Shown piece after piece: positions 1-12,984 of a DNA stretch of 64,000 nt. Made by a program: the position numbers and the translations under genes. The notes under the pieces are model-generated. The model was not told the DNA's origin. It did not search any database and saw only the letters and a program-made list of their open reading frames with translations. Source of the stretch: Cyclospora cayetanensis (taxonomy: Eukaryota > Apicomplexa > Conoidasida > Eucoccidiorida > Eimeriidae); NCBI RefSeq assembly GCF_002999335.1, contig NW_020312590.1, positions 1 through 64,000 on the forward strand. Direction: 5' to 3'. Within the stretch, counting starts at the first letter, position 1, and every line of letters starts with the position of its first letter.

Positions 1-3000
1 GCATTAGGTAGAGAGCAATACCCTATAGCCGTATGCGACAAGGAACTTCACGCCATAACGATTTTCCCGTAATGAGAATCATTCCGTTCATGAGGCTGTA
101 CCAAATAGGTCGGAATTAAACCATCCACGACGATGAAGAAAAAACATAATTCATAAAACACGCACGAGGCTGATCTGGCAGCTCGATTGATCGTTGTCTG
201 CAGGCAATACTTTTTAAGTCTGCTTACACTGGGCTGCCTTCGAACAGAGCTTTTTTTGAGCAAAATAAATTTTTTTGCAGTGTTGTTTAAAATGGTCAAG
301 TGCATTCCGATCGTGGCTTGTATACTTCGGAAAGCAAGTTTCACCAAACAGTTATGGGTTTAGGCTGCTGTCACTAAAGAGGGTCTGACTGCTATGTAGA
401 TTCAGTAAGTAAACAACCGTGAATGGAGTATGCTTGGTATAAAGTGGGTAAGCAGTGATGATTAACAACAATTGTCAATAGGGTTTTGCAAGTGATTTAC
501 GCGAAACTTGTAACAGCGGGTTTGCAAAAATTAGAAATATCAGATGTAGAGTGTTCTTCTAGAATCCGAGAGTAGGTTGGGAATGAAAAACAGCAGGAAT
601 TAGTTGCTCGATCTCATGATAGCGCATATGCCTCGGGAACATAAAAAGCTTGTGCGGACAACACGATTTTCTATGTACTTGAGCGTCTGATTTTCAGCAA
701 CAAAACAGCGGTTTTCACGCCAGGTGTTACAATCGCTAAAGGCGGATCCAACTTTCACAATGTATACAACTGTTCATAAAGCCAGTTGCATGTTCGGCTT
801 TTTGCATAGATTCATATGGAATGGATTTGTTGGTGGCCATTAAGAAAACGTTGATACAACTGAACATGTTATGAACAATACTTTCGAGTAGAACAGCGCT
901 TTTACATGGGACACGTAGCTTTGTCGTTTACGGCATCGAAAGATGCGTAGCAGTCAATGCCAGGAGGCTCTATCGTGGCTATACTAACGTGCATAAAGCT
1001 GTACTTCTTGCGGTCTGATAATTGGGGATGAGTCATTTTGAAGCTGCCCCTATTAGTGTGGTTTTGCACGACACATACTTTTGGCTTTTGGATTGTTATC
1101 TGTGACATTGAACCACGATGAACTTTACCATAAAAAAACCAATTTTTGCAAAACAAGCGACTTGTCAGCAGTGACGACAGCACACCCATCGGTTAATGAA
1201 AATGTTAGACTTAATTTGAATAGGCGAGTCCCAAATTATTCAGTTTTGTATTGTACCATAGGTGATCTGAGAGTAAATTGTTCTTCAAGCTGTTATCATT
1301 TAGAATGTAGAAGAACACAACAACGCTATGTTAGTACTATCAATGCTCAGCGGGCCCGTCATAAGGAAACGCACATTTACATGCTTGGTTTTGCTAGACT
1401 AGAAGTAGAAAATGATCATTGTGGGCGCTTAGATCTTAATCCAGACTACAGGAATGAGCAATGCGATGAGAAATCTCTGACACAAAGCTGTAGCGGGTTT
1501 TATTCTAAAAAGCTGAATCGTGACAATTCAGATAGGCCTCAAAAATAAACCAAGGATACTGAATTAGACTCTGGATCCTCGAAAACATGTGTCTCCAGCG
1601 AACGAACTTTGCCTTTCGATTAAGTGCTATTAGAACCAGTAAGCTCCAGTTTTTGCTGAATCGTTAAATGCAATGTGCCTGCCGCTTTTCTGGCTTTCTT
1701 TTATTTTGGCTAGATCTAAACCGGAAACCGCACAACCAAGAAACAGGCACTGCATAAATGTTGCTCCCAAATTTTTTTTGTAACACTTAACAATTCAGGT
1801 TGCTTTTTCACATATACACTTCTACCACTTCTATAAAATTATTTGCCAAAGAAATGCTTTTTGCAGCAGTAAAACAATAATCAGTTGTGCAGTACAGCTG
1901 GATAATTATCCGCAAACTTTTCTTTCGTGTTGCACATGAACAGCAAACACGATGCTGTTTTAGCGTTTGTGACCATAAATGGTTTAACCGTGTAGCTCGA
2001 TTGGATTAGAAAACGCAGTGCTTTGTATTGAAAAAGAGATATTAACAAATAGTTTAGAGTAGCCAGTTTGAAGATGGTTATGTATAAAATCAAGAGCCAC
2101 CCAAAGTATTGCTTCTACAAAGTCTATTAAATATATAGCTAGTACAAGCGCATGCCTTTTATTTGGGCAAGCAGCGTGTTCCAGTTAGACCAATAGACAA
2201 TTACCCATACACATGACAAATATAAAAATTCTATCTTCGCGCCTAACCATACATTTAGCAGCCTTTTTAGTGTATCAGCAAAACTCCATTAACTTTTGTG
2301 TTGAACTAGCACTACTATACTACTCAAAAGCTTTTAGAAAAATAGTCCTGTTGGTCATTAAGTGAGCAAGCAAAGAAAACGTGGAATCGTCACTACTGCT
2401 CTGCCAATCGCATTCGGTTGCTTAGTTTGTTCGACAAGCTAAATGGACATCTTGAGGAAACCTTATCTAAACACGTTTTGACCAAAACCTGGAACTAGAG
2501 CACCAGTAACCTCCATTCTGCGCCTGACCTACCTCACGGCCTTATTCGACAAACTCTCTAAAAACTTTATTTCTTGCCTTTGGTGGGAAACAAAAGTGAA
2601 ACTATGTCTTTGAAATCAGAACGAGAAACCCAAAAGGTGGTCAGCTTTAAACAGTTAGAACCAACACATTATGGCACCCAACGCAATCAATGCATGTACA
2701 TATATGCAGCATCACAATGTGCACTACGAAAGCGCATTTGCACGCACCGAGCTTTAGCCTGTGGTAGTCGCTATCATCAGCATCTTAAGTTGTTCCACAC
2801 TAGCACTCATATCTGCCTTTTAGCCACACACAGAGATTTACAAAGAGAGTCTGCAACTAGACCGAAAAAGCAGAGGAAAGCTGACCTTCCGCAAAACACA
2901 CATTTCTTAGAAACCATGCCGCCAAAAAAAATGTTCAAGTCACGTATCGACACTGAGCTTCACGGTGGTCTTCAACAAATCTAGAAAACACTGCTGCAAT

Positions 3001-5927
3001 ATCTATTACTCATTTACGATTTCTATTGTGTTCGCGCCAAAAGAGCGACCCTGATCATAAAAAATGCTAGCCAAAATGTCATACGGCGTTTAGCACATAA
3101 CAGTCAAAGTGCGCCTGCATGTACCTTTTGCCTCAGGGGACAGAAAATGCCCGCTGCTGTCCTCAACAACACAACAACATGCATTCTGCGCTTGGCTGCT
3201 TACACTGTTTTGATTTTTTTTCCAATTGACATTACCACGCACTTTAGTGTAAACAACCTGCAAATCATGCAGCAAACAGTATTGATAGTAAACCACCGGA
3301 AGACCACCGCTGTTTTTTTTATTACAACAAGCTGAACAAATACTACAACGATGTTGAGAAAGATGCCCCATATTGGGTCCAGTAATAAACCCCACGCCGA
3401 TATTACATGCTCTATTCCATACCGAAGCATCATATGCTGACTCTCACGCAACTTCCGCAAAGGGGTGAGGCAACCAATCTCCTAAGGGCCCTTCAGTCAA
3501 TACAACCGCTTCTCTTTTGCCCTAGTACTGTAGAGCTAATCTGGCGTGAACGAGGCGCCGGGCAAGTCGCAATCACGGAATATACACTACGACAGAGGTT
3601 CTGCTATCCATCATTTCTTTGCAATATCGAAATAATCCCAGGATTATTCGGCTCTCGGATCTGCCACTTTTCAGCTGCTCAACACAACCGTCTGTGGTGC
3701 TACAAGCCCCAGTCATTGTTGCTTTCTGAAACAACACGAAACACATGGACATCAGGACACTTCCTCAGTGGATCTTCAAGGCATGCCGGGTCCTTAAAGC
3801 TACTGTCAACCAAAGTCTAAAATCCTCTTTGACCAAGATAAGATTTGTAATCTCTTCTTGGAAAGTGCGGGCAGGTGCACTTTTTCTTCTTCAGCATCAA
3901 GAGGTACCGCGATTAACAACTTACTCCACGGGGGTAAATAAGATACCGTACAACGGAAAATCTGGAAAGCGCTGTCGAGGCCAGCAGATACCCTCGTACA
4001 TTAGTTTCGATCGCTAGACAGATGGTATTACTTTGCTTGCCTTGTAGCATGCAAAAGACATTCTGCTAAGTGTTCAACACGTTAACCGAGCTACGATGAA
4101 CTCTTCAAATGGAATGTTCTAACACTTCAGCGGGAAATGAACTGTTCTCAGAAAAACGAGCAAAGAATCACTCAACCTGACTTAAATCCGGATCACATCC
4201 GGATGTTGTGGCAATGCTAGATGCTAAACGCGGAGAGGATCCGAAGTGAACTAACAATGCAAGGCACGACAGCGAGAGCAACTGACTGATTCACCGACAA
4301 AACTAACGATTAGCGAAAGCCATCCACTCTCGCCGAGAAACGAACACGCTAGTGCACGTAAAGCCCCATGGCTACGTGCTCCCGTGGAACACGTTCTAAC
4401 ATTTCACGAGAACCATCGCAGCACCAGTACTAGCTTCTCAACAAGTGCGAGAACCCATCTATGCCGTACATGCAGTACCAGCCCACGCAGTCGTAGTGCT
4501 AGCAGCATGCGGGCTTGGGAATCAATAACGGACACACAAGACCAGCTCAGACAGAATACGAGCTGACTGAATAAAGCCTAATTAATTCATGACACACCGA
4601 CATAGGGAACCTGAACCTCAATTCTCTAGCCGGCTTGAGAACCATCTAGTTAACAAGCAAGTCCTCTCACTACAATCTACCATCCTAACTTCTACAGTCC
4701 CCGCGAAAACCACATAGGAACAACCAGCTATTGTGTCAAGTTAGACGTTGAATACACTAGTATGCAGGACCATATTCCCAGCCACAGGCCACCGAAGAAA
4801 GCGAGGCGACATGCACAGGAGGAAGCAAGTCAGGCGCCCAATAAAAAGGAACTGCAGCCCCTGATGGTCTCCGCTAAAACTAAAAAAACCACATTGATGA
4901 GTCCCAGATATCAATTTTCTGTACTCAGGGAGGCCTGCAGATTGATGTAACGTTAAAGCGTCGTCCCAGCAGAAGCCACCATAACACATCTATCCAGCTC
5001 TTCGTTTCGTCGATGGCTCGATGTTGTCGACAAGCCCGCTATACAAGTGTACAGACGCACCGCATACAGCAGCACCGGGCAGAAACAACAAGTTTCTACG
5101 AAAGAGGAAGCGACGGCAACATATCCTGTACAAGCCATTGAAGGAAAATACATACCCATAGTTTACTAGGGATATGCAAACTTGGATGAGAAGGAGCCAC
5201 AAATGAAAGAAATACTAGAAACGAAAGCAAGCGGATCAGACGACGGCAGCAAGCATTAAAAATCTGTTGCTACGAGGATGAGCAGTAGCACGCGCTACTT
5301 TAACCTCAACAGCCACGAGCTGACAAATGCCTCAGAGACCGACAATGAAGAAGGTACTAATGAGGATTTACCGAAGCACGAGACTTTAACTTGCATTACC
5401 GATCGGCCTTAGTAGAAAATTGTTTCATGGAACCTTGACTGTGAACGTCCAGCTCTAACGTCATGACTGTAGCCACAGGACATCAAATAAGACACTTGAA
5501 GACCACCATCCATCCCAGTTCTGATAGAGATGTGCTTCATCACTTATCAACGGATTTTCGCCTCTGATCCTGTCGGTAGCTTTGGGTGGCCAGAGAGCGA
5601 CTGCGGATGGTGTGTGTCCAAGTGCTGAGGCAACAAGGTTATGCCCTGGTTCAATGCGAAAGCATCATGCTGTTTATCGCTCTGCTGGGGCCCAGGCGTT
5701 GGGATGTAATCCCCTCTGGGCTTTTTTTCCCGCCCTTCGCGTTTGAGCCCCTTCTAAGAATGGCGTTCTTATGCTCTGTACATCAGGCTCTAAGTTCACA
5801 CGGAAAGAAACGTTCATCCACCACAACTTTCTGGCGCTGAGAGCTCTCAGAGAATATTGTTTGGGGATAAATGGACTTCACGAGAACGTGCTATCCAGGC
5901 TCGGGGGCAAAGTAAGCTACAGATTTG

Positions 5928-6249
5928 AACTGGTATTGTAATTTCTGATCTGGTCATTGGCCGCTCCGGCAGCAGCGATACACAGAACGAAATAGCTGAT
6001 ATCCGACAAGAAGCGGAAGCAGCAGCCACCAGTGCCGCTGTTGCAGCATACCTCCAGAGGGTCGAGGAAATCATCACATGCACAAAGAGGAAAGGCCCTT
6101 CTGGTAGGCCTGAATTCCTTATAATGGAGAAAGGCACTGAATACCGTCAGACGCTCGCCCTGATAATCCATAGCTCAGGAGGTGCAGCAGGAGAAGGAGC
6201 AAAGGGCACGCCATCACACCCGAATGTACTTCGCAGCTGCCCTACATAA
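5928..6249 (+). other. Ala/Glu-rich open frame, possible exon or element relic
   Basis: The plus strand stays open for about 107 codons after a TGA, ending in TAA. It encodes a Glu/Ala-rich helical stretch (QEAEAAATSAAVAAYLQRVE) followed by a basic, Gly-rich tail. There is no nearby in-frame ATG at its start, so it would have to be an internal exon or a fragment. I do not recognise a family. A gag-like remnant of a retroelement is possible, but no reverse transcriptase or integrase motif was seen nearby. Confidence 0.2.
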
Positions 6250-9200
6250 TGAGCACCCAACGAAAGATAACGGTGGCAAAACACCTGTATAATCGGTTAC
6301 CAAAGCACTGCCACAACGGTCTACCGCAAGACAGTGGCGAGGAGACTTTGGAGAACGGGCAAACCAGGGAGATCTGCTCAGAAACTGTGGGCGGTGGAGA
6401 GCGCATTCTTCAAACAGTGGTTACTGGGTAAGAAAAAAGGTTCAGAAAGCCAGTAAGAGAGCGCCGTGCCTTGACCATAACGTGGTTGTGCAATAGCTAT
6501 TTCCGGGCTTGTCATCTGTTAGAATTATCGATTACACAATGATGTCAATGTCCAGTCAGAGGTTCAGTGAAGAGAACAACCGTGGGCAGAACCGTGCAGA
6601 TCGTCAATCATAGAGAATGGCGTTGCTTAACGCCAAAACTGGCTCCAAGCACCCGAAACGCAGGCATCATAGCCAGGAAATATGAGCCGAGAGCGAAGAA
6701 ACGGTACAGTATGATGACCGATTATAAGAGATCAAGAAACGCGATCCCGCAAGCTCCGAGCAAGAGTGATTCAACTACAGGACATGAAACACGATACCAA
6801 GTTTTGGAGGGTAAAGCATCGCGCAGCACTCTTGCCGAATAGCCATGCTTCCAGCGATTCAGAAATTCTATCATTGCGTACATGCACAAACTAGTGCGAC
6901 TATCACGCTATAGACTTTGGCCTCTTAGGAAAGCCAGGCACCAATGAAGCAATAACAATTCAAATAGTCCTACACACACTGACACCGGAGAACTCCACGC
7001 TCAAGACAACATTTTGGTCTGCAATGTGGACAGAGCCTCTGGCGTGATGCTGTAGGATACAGTGTTAAAATGCCACTGGGTGCACCAAATGTATCGCAAG
7101 CTCAAGATCTGCCATCTTGGTGAGTCTTCAATTGAGCAACTCTCTTACGAAGAGCAAGCGAAATGCTTGAAAGGCATCACGCTTGGCATTCTCGAAGACG
7201 GAGGACGTCGAAGAATGAGAAGGAGAGCTTCAGAAGTGAGTCCATACTGGAGACTCCAACCATATGTGGCCGATTTTCGTCATGGCGAGGGATATTGTGA
7301 AGCTCACAGGAAGGGGGAGATGTTTTCGAACGAAGAGAGGCATGCAGTAGTAGTGAACACCATGAAGTACATAGGTTTTTGCTTCACCACTATGCAAAAT
7401 TCTAGCCCCAGCAAACTGCGCCTCTTGCGAACAGACACAACAGGGTGCGCGGTGCGGGCTAGAAGAGGAAAAGAGAGGCCACTGAGCTTCAGGTGAGCAT
7501 ACAGATATCCGACGCTGATCGACGGTATGCAGCGCATCGTGAATGCTACTGACCCTTATGCACGTTCTGGTAAAGTGGAGACGCTGATATTTGGAAATGA
7601 CGTTCATGGCCTGCACAAGTCACCGAGTGTTGCACTGCATCTTTGCGTTTAACACCAAATGACTTGACTTTCTTACGGCCTTGCAAAACCTACGTAGCCA
7701 ACACAAATCTGATGTAATTAAGCTGGTCACCGAAATGCTTTGACAATGCTGGCATCACCGGGGAAAGGGGCTGGCATGGAATTGTGCATGATCACTCAGG
7801 AGCAGATGAAGCGAAAGTTCTGTCCATTCACGGAGCCGCAACTGATAAAGACAGCCGCATTTCGAAATGCACATTGCCAAAGATGCGTCTGCTTTTGGCT
7901 GCGAAGACACCTGGATTCTACATGCACAGCGTATGCTCTAGGCAGCACAAACCGACAAACCGCACCGGATGACGGCAAACACTAAAGCGACAAGCCGCGC
8001 TTAAGTTTTTTGACAGCTTACTCATTGCGTGCTTTACAGGATTTTGGTGCATTTTTGTAGTCTTCGACAATGGCTGTGGCAAACATGTGATGCAACAATC
8101 ATATGAAAACCCTACAGCCAGGCACATGAGAATCAGGCAAACATGCGATGCCCGTGCCAGACAGTTACACTGGCCTGGCATATACAGACCTGTGTCTTGG
8201 CATTAGTAGAATGCTGTGCACGTTTCAGAGCATCCAAATAAGCTCATATGACGCTAGCCGCCTTACTGCCATATCTTCATATTTCCTTCAGGCGACACGC
8301 GCAAGCGCCACTAAAGTTCATCCCGGCGTTGCCCTGTACTGATAGAGTGCACGATACAGTCTACGCGTTGGTGAATACAATCAGTAGTGCGTCGGCTGAA
8401 AAACCCTGGAAGTCAAGCGAGGCTCGAGGACTAGAATATTCCTGTGCCATCCTACGTTTTAGTAAGAGCGCGTTAGTCGTCTTCATGAAATATGTATAGT
8501 TCTGCACCATGCAACGGACTTTTCCCTAGCGTGACCTCCGAGGCACGCACGCCAGGACTGTTCCGGTACAGCGCTGATTCCTTTTTTTTCAGCAGGTTTG
8601 AGTGTACCAAACCACCTACCCAAAACGCAAGCCTTTCTTCAAACTGGTTGATTGCGCAGTACCTCATGTGTTGCAGTGCTTTGCCACACAAAAGCATTAC
8701 GTAGCCAAGAACTACAAGAGGAGTGCAGCTACTGGCGACTGGGTTTCAACGTCCACTCATTTCGTGCAGCCATACAAAGCAGCTAATTTCTAGGCTTGTT
8801 TCCTTTGGCCGTTTTAAATTCTCCTACGTACTTTGAAACTTACCTACATAGTTTAGCTTTGCTAAGCTGCGCCATCCTCTGTTTCCCGCTCCTCTCTTGC
8901 AATACAACTGCCCGTGCTTGGAGAATGTGGTTTAGTCAAGGGGTTGGGATCCAAACTCCAGCGGAGTGCATGTTAAACCGAAATATGAGGCTGAAACATG
9001 CTAGAAATGGGGACCGGGAGGCGAGCTTCTAGTTAAAAGCTGCAAGAACAAAATAAGATCGTGTGCGAGCCGTTGGGGTCGCTGGCAAAACCCGTGAACA
9101 ACCCCTGAGCAAATGTTATCATGGCTGTATGGTCATGAACTAGAGGCCTTGCAGTGGCAGCTTGCTTTCGGAGGACCAAAAGGCCCATTATTACCACCTT

Positions 9201-10147
9201 GCAAGAAGGCAAAACAAACTCGAGTCAGTATTTTGTTTAATTCTTGCACTGCAGCGCCTTTGGTAAGAAGATGTGGATTAACGTGCATCTGCTTTGGAAT
9301 GAGATGTCCGGTTTTGCGTGGAGCATTCTGTCGGCACGTGGATGGGTGATGCATCTCGCTCAATTCAAGAATGAATGAATACCTAATTTTTGTAAAGCTG
9401 TGATGCTGTGATGATTATACGTGACAGATTAGGATCAGTGAGTGGATCGCTCTTCCCTTCGAATGAATTCGGGGACACGTTCCAGTTAAATATGTATGAG
9501 TCGCAAGGTTCGCTTACGGAAGAAAGCGGCTTTTGCTATGTGGTCGTACACCGCCTATTTGGGGCACTTTACAATATACTTTGGCCTTTATCTAGTTTTC
9601 ATGTAAATTTGCTTTTTCGCCTAGCAGCATGCCATCCCACTTTAATTGTGCTGTTGGCTTCTACGTACTCTCCTGTATCGTGGTCTATTGTACTTTTACT
9701 GCATTTATATTTTAAGAGCGTTTTTCAAGCATCGTCTCCAACCGCATTTGCCGCCGCCCCTAGAATGCAAGTTCAACTTACATCTAACGCAGAAGTGGCC
9801 TTTCACTGGCAAAACCTATCAGGGCCCTGAGCCCCTAATAAAGGGTAATAGAGATGATTATTCGTGTGTAACTGGAGCTATTGAATGCTGTGCGGCAACT
9901 CCATTGTGCTTAATGTTATTGTAGGGTCTGTCAGAGCTTCCGGCTTTCCCGCAGCAACTAGGACTTACGATGGACTTGAGGAAAACGATGGCCAAGGACG
10001 AGGAATGATAGAACAGCGTTTTGATCTACCTGCTTGGGGCTCCGTGGGCGCTGATGTCTACTGGGCAAGTAGTAAAGCTATGACTCCGAAAGGCTAACCT
10101 CTCCGGCACGCAGCAGCGCACTAGGAGACATGCCCGGATAGTCATAC

Positions 10148-10290
10148 TTGTTGTGTTTGCGCGGAATTGGCCGCTTCTTCGAGACAACGGGCTTCGTCAG
10201 CAGGGATTATTTTTGTTTGTGTAGCAGCCGGAGCAACAATCGTAAAACCAAGGAAAATGATCATTTCCCAAAAGGCTTTTTGTGGAGCAC
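10148..10290 (-). other. Candidate isolated exon, unknown product
   Basis: On the minus strand a TTCAG acceptor precedes an open 143-base segment that ends at a GTATGA donor. The peptide has a short hydrophobic run (MIIFLGFTIVAPAA) and then an acidic helix-like tail (EEAANSAQTQQ). No partner exon was found either side, and the opposite strand is also open, so this is only a candidate. Confidence 0.22.
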
Positions 10291-12451
10291 CTGAACCTAT
10301 TTTGGATAAAAGGAAAGCATCAATCTTTTGTGCTAGAATGTGCATGAAATTGTGGGAAGGTCGTCGAGCTCGTGAGCTTTGCGCGAGCGCGCAGCCTGCC
10401 TTGGAAACGCTTGCTATCCCATTGTGTCCAGCGGGTCCAGGACAGCACCGCAACTTATTAGTGAGTGGCAATCCAGGAACAGACTGTCGTTGGGGCTCCG
10501 GTCTGTGGAGGGGGGTAGTAGAATAGAAGCGGTGCTACCTGGTCTAGAGCTACGGTGGCTATCGGGCGTCCAGGCGGGCCTTTGAGGGCCTTTTTATGAT
10601 AAGGGGGGTCCTCACCGTTACTTAGTTTGGCAGTTAGGCAGAGGCCTAATTCAGAACCTCGTTTGGGTGCTACTGGGTTTGTTGGATGAATGGTTATTCG
10701 GGCTTTTCACGGGCCTAGGCGGAGACTCTGAGGGCCATTGTGATCCTTCCTATCGTAACCTTCTAGTAACTTGGTTTTTCAATATACTTGCTCACAAATA
10801 TGGTTTAGAGTTTTGCTACTACCTTCACCCACCGAGCCGGAACCCCAACAAAAGTTCACTTGAAAAGTGTTCCTCACTGATGTTTTCTGGTGCTGTCCTC
10901 AGCCTCGTGTGGAGCTCCCGATTCCACTAACTACTCTGCCAAGCTCTCCTGACTTCCCTACGCGTTGTAGCCTCCACAAATCAATATTTCCTCCCTTTGA
11001 TGTGCAACCCGAATACTGAACAAACTTGACCTTGAAAGTAAGGTTTGTTTCAACGCCTTTACACTCACTAGCCCGACTGCTGCATTTTGCAAGCCAGTCC
11101 TCAGAACGAATAGCAGGATTGTTGCTTATTGATAGAGTTGATCTAAAGGAGCAGCAAGCTGCGATCAAACGCTAAACACAGTCTCTGATGATCAAGCACT
11201 CATCAAGTGTTGTGCACTCTCATGTGCAAGGGAAGTTGGGACTTCTGGATATTGAGGACCTCCATGCGCCCAACACTCGTTAGCGACATCAGAGCCACAA
11301 ACAGCTATATAAAAATTTTGCATTCTCAGTGGCTTATTCTTCTATCCTGGCCATCGCTACGCTGAAGCTACAGGGAACTCCCAGGCACTAAAGGAGAGCC
11401 AAGAACGTATGGGTTCTCCCCAATTTCTGCTGCAGAAGCCTTGATAGTCTAGGATTTAGACAGGTAAGCATATTCATTACTCTTCATTAGAGACTGAAGG
11501 TCTTGATGGACTGCGTGTTTGCAAGGCCGCTTGTTCTTTAGATGATAACTGAAGTCACATCCTGCTGACTGCGACGAATGCACCCGCCCGCTCCACTATT
11601 GCACTGTTAGCTCGCTAGAACTACACCTGTTTGTAGTACTCTGTGACATCTCTGTTATCCCCGAGACGCCCCGATTTAGGATCTAAAAAGCCTTTTCAGC
11701 TGCAAACTAGATACTAGCTGGCCCCCATCCGCTTAAAGAGAATGCTCCTTACAACTAGCTGTACAAGCGCTTAAAAACTTATAGTTAAAGAGACTCTCTG
11801 TGGTGTCCGAGCGCCTCGTACACCGTTGCTGTTTGCATTTGTGTGGATGCTGCGGAGACCCGTTTCCCACAGAGCTCTAAGGATCCAAGCTCTAAAGGAG
11901 TGCTTCCGACAATGCATATCTTAAGCCTTAAGCCGCCTCTGCTAAGTAACGCGCAGATTCCATTTCAAGACAAGCCTGCAAAGCTTATTGTCTAATGTTT
12001 AGCAGTACTACCTACACCACAGTTGAGTCGAACAAAGCAAACATAACATTCCCTTGCGTAGCTAAATTAAACGTTGGCGTTCTCGTGTCAGTTGGCGTTT
12101 TGCTAAAATTTACCATATCAAAGCCCCGCATAGGCCGCTATGTAGTATCAAAAAAAGCAAAAGGGGACAAGCACATAATTAATGCATAGTTTGCAAGTAA
12201 AGCTGCAATTCCAGTGAGTAATCTGGCTCAGTGAGCACCGTGATAGACAACTGGCATGCAGAATACCTAGTTCTATAGATTCTACCTCTTGAAACGTGCC
12301 TTTTGGTCTAAAGGAAGCCACTGGAGGCACGGTTGCAGCTTTAGTTCCACTGTTTCAATCCGTGGGAGCCACAATAGTGCCTATACATAAGATTCAGGAG
12401 AAAATTCCAGAAAAATGCCACTTTGAACTCTATAACACGATAAAGAATATT

Positions 12452-12984
12452 TCATTGCCCTAGATCTACTTCAGCTGTTTGTAGTCTGCGCTGCAGTGCA
12501 AGTTGACTCTGTTGTAGAGCAAAATTTTCGTTTCGTAGCGCCCGAATCAGCTCGTGAATCCGGTGGTTTTCTGTTCGCTGCTGTAGAAAAAATTGCTTCA
12601 ACTCTGCTTTTGAATTTTGCAAAGCAGCCAGCATTTCGTCCTTTGCTTCTTGTACAACTTCTTGTGTGCGACCCACCTACACAAAGACATATCCAGCTAG
12701 AACTTCCTAACTTCCAAGGTGGCATGACAATCCATACCATTATTAATTTTCAAATGAAGGCATTCTCAAAGCGCTTGGTGGTCTCATGAGATATTATTAA
12801 TGCTCTATACCTGGACAGTCTTCTGAGACCTAAACTGTTGCACCTGCATCTGAAGTGACTTTAGTTCTGAATCGATAATACACTCGAGCTCTCGGATGCG
12901 ATGCTTGAGGCCTGATCCGCTCGTCGGCGTCAGTAAAGAACCGTGAGGAGAGCGAGAGCCTTCGGTTTTTACTGAGTATTGCAT
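12452..12984 (-). CDS. Two-exon coiled-coil protein, 132 aa
   Basis: Exon 1 runs from ATG at 12984 to 12811 (58 codons). A 134-base GT-AG intron (12677-12810) separates it from exon 2, 12676-12452 (74 codons plus TGA). Both junctions are phase 0. After a Ser/Pro-rich N-terminus of about 25 residues, the rest is a nearly continuous amphipathic coiled coil with many Glu, Gln, Leu and Arg residues (for example RIHELIRALRNENFALQQ). There is no membrane segment or signal peptide. The gene lies about 1.7 kb from IFT70 on the opposite strand, so the two could share a promoter region. Its size and coiled-coil nature would suit a basal-body or axonemal subunit, but I cannot assign a family. Confidence 0.65.

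Larger units (their letters stand above)
1..12451. other. Gene-poor region, no supported gene
   Basis: I see no exon chain here that gives a recognisable protein. Open frames of 60-155 codons occur on both strands but overlap one another and show no consistent splice signals or domain motifs. Two stretches look somewhat more coding-like and are listed separately: plus 5928-6249 and minus 10148-10290. No tRNA, rRNA or long tandem repeat was recognised by eye. The region may be intergenic DNA, decayed mobile-element sequence, or introns of a gene whose exons are too short to recognise. Confidence 0.5.

Noticed and set aside
1081..1548. 155-codon plus-strand frame
   Set aside because: It begins at a non-ATG codon, shows no domain and has no splice partners. 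Frames of this size arise by chance in a window this long.
7062..8000. Possible retroelement polyprotein fragments
   Set aside because: No reverse transcriptase YxDD box, protease or integrase motif, and no terminal repeats could be found.
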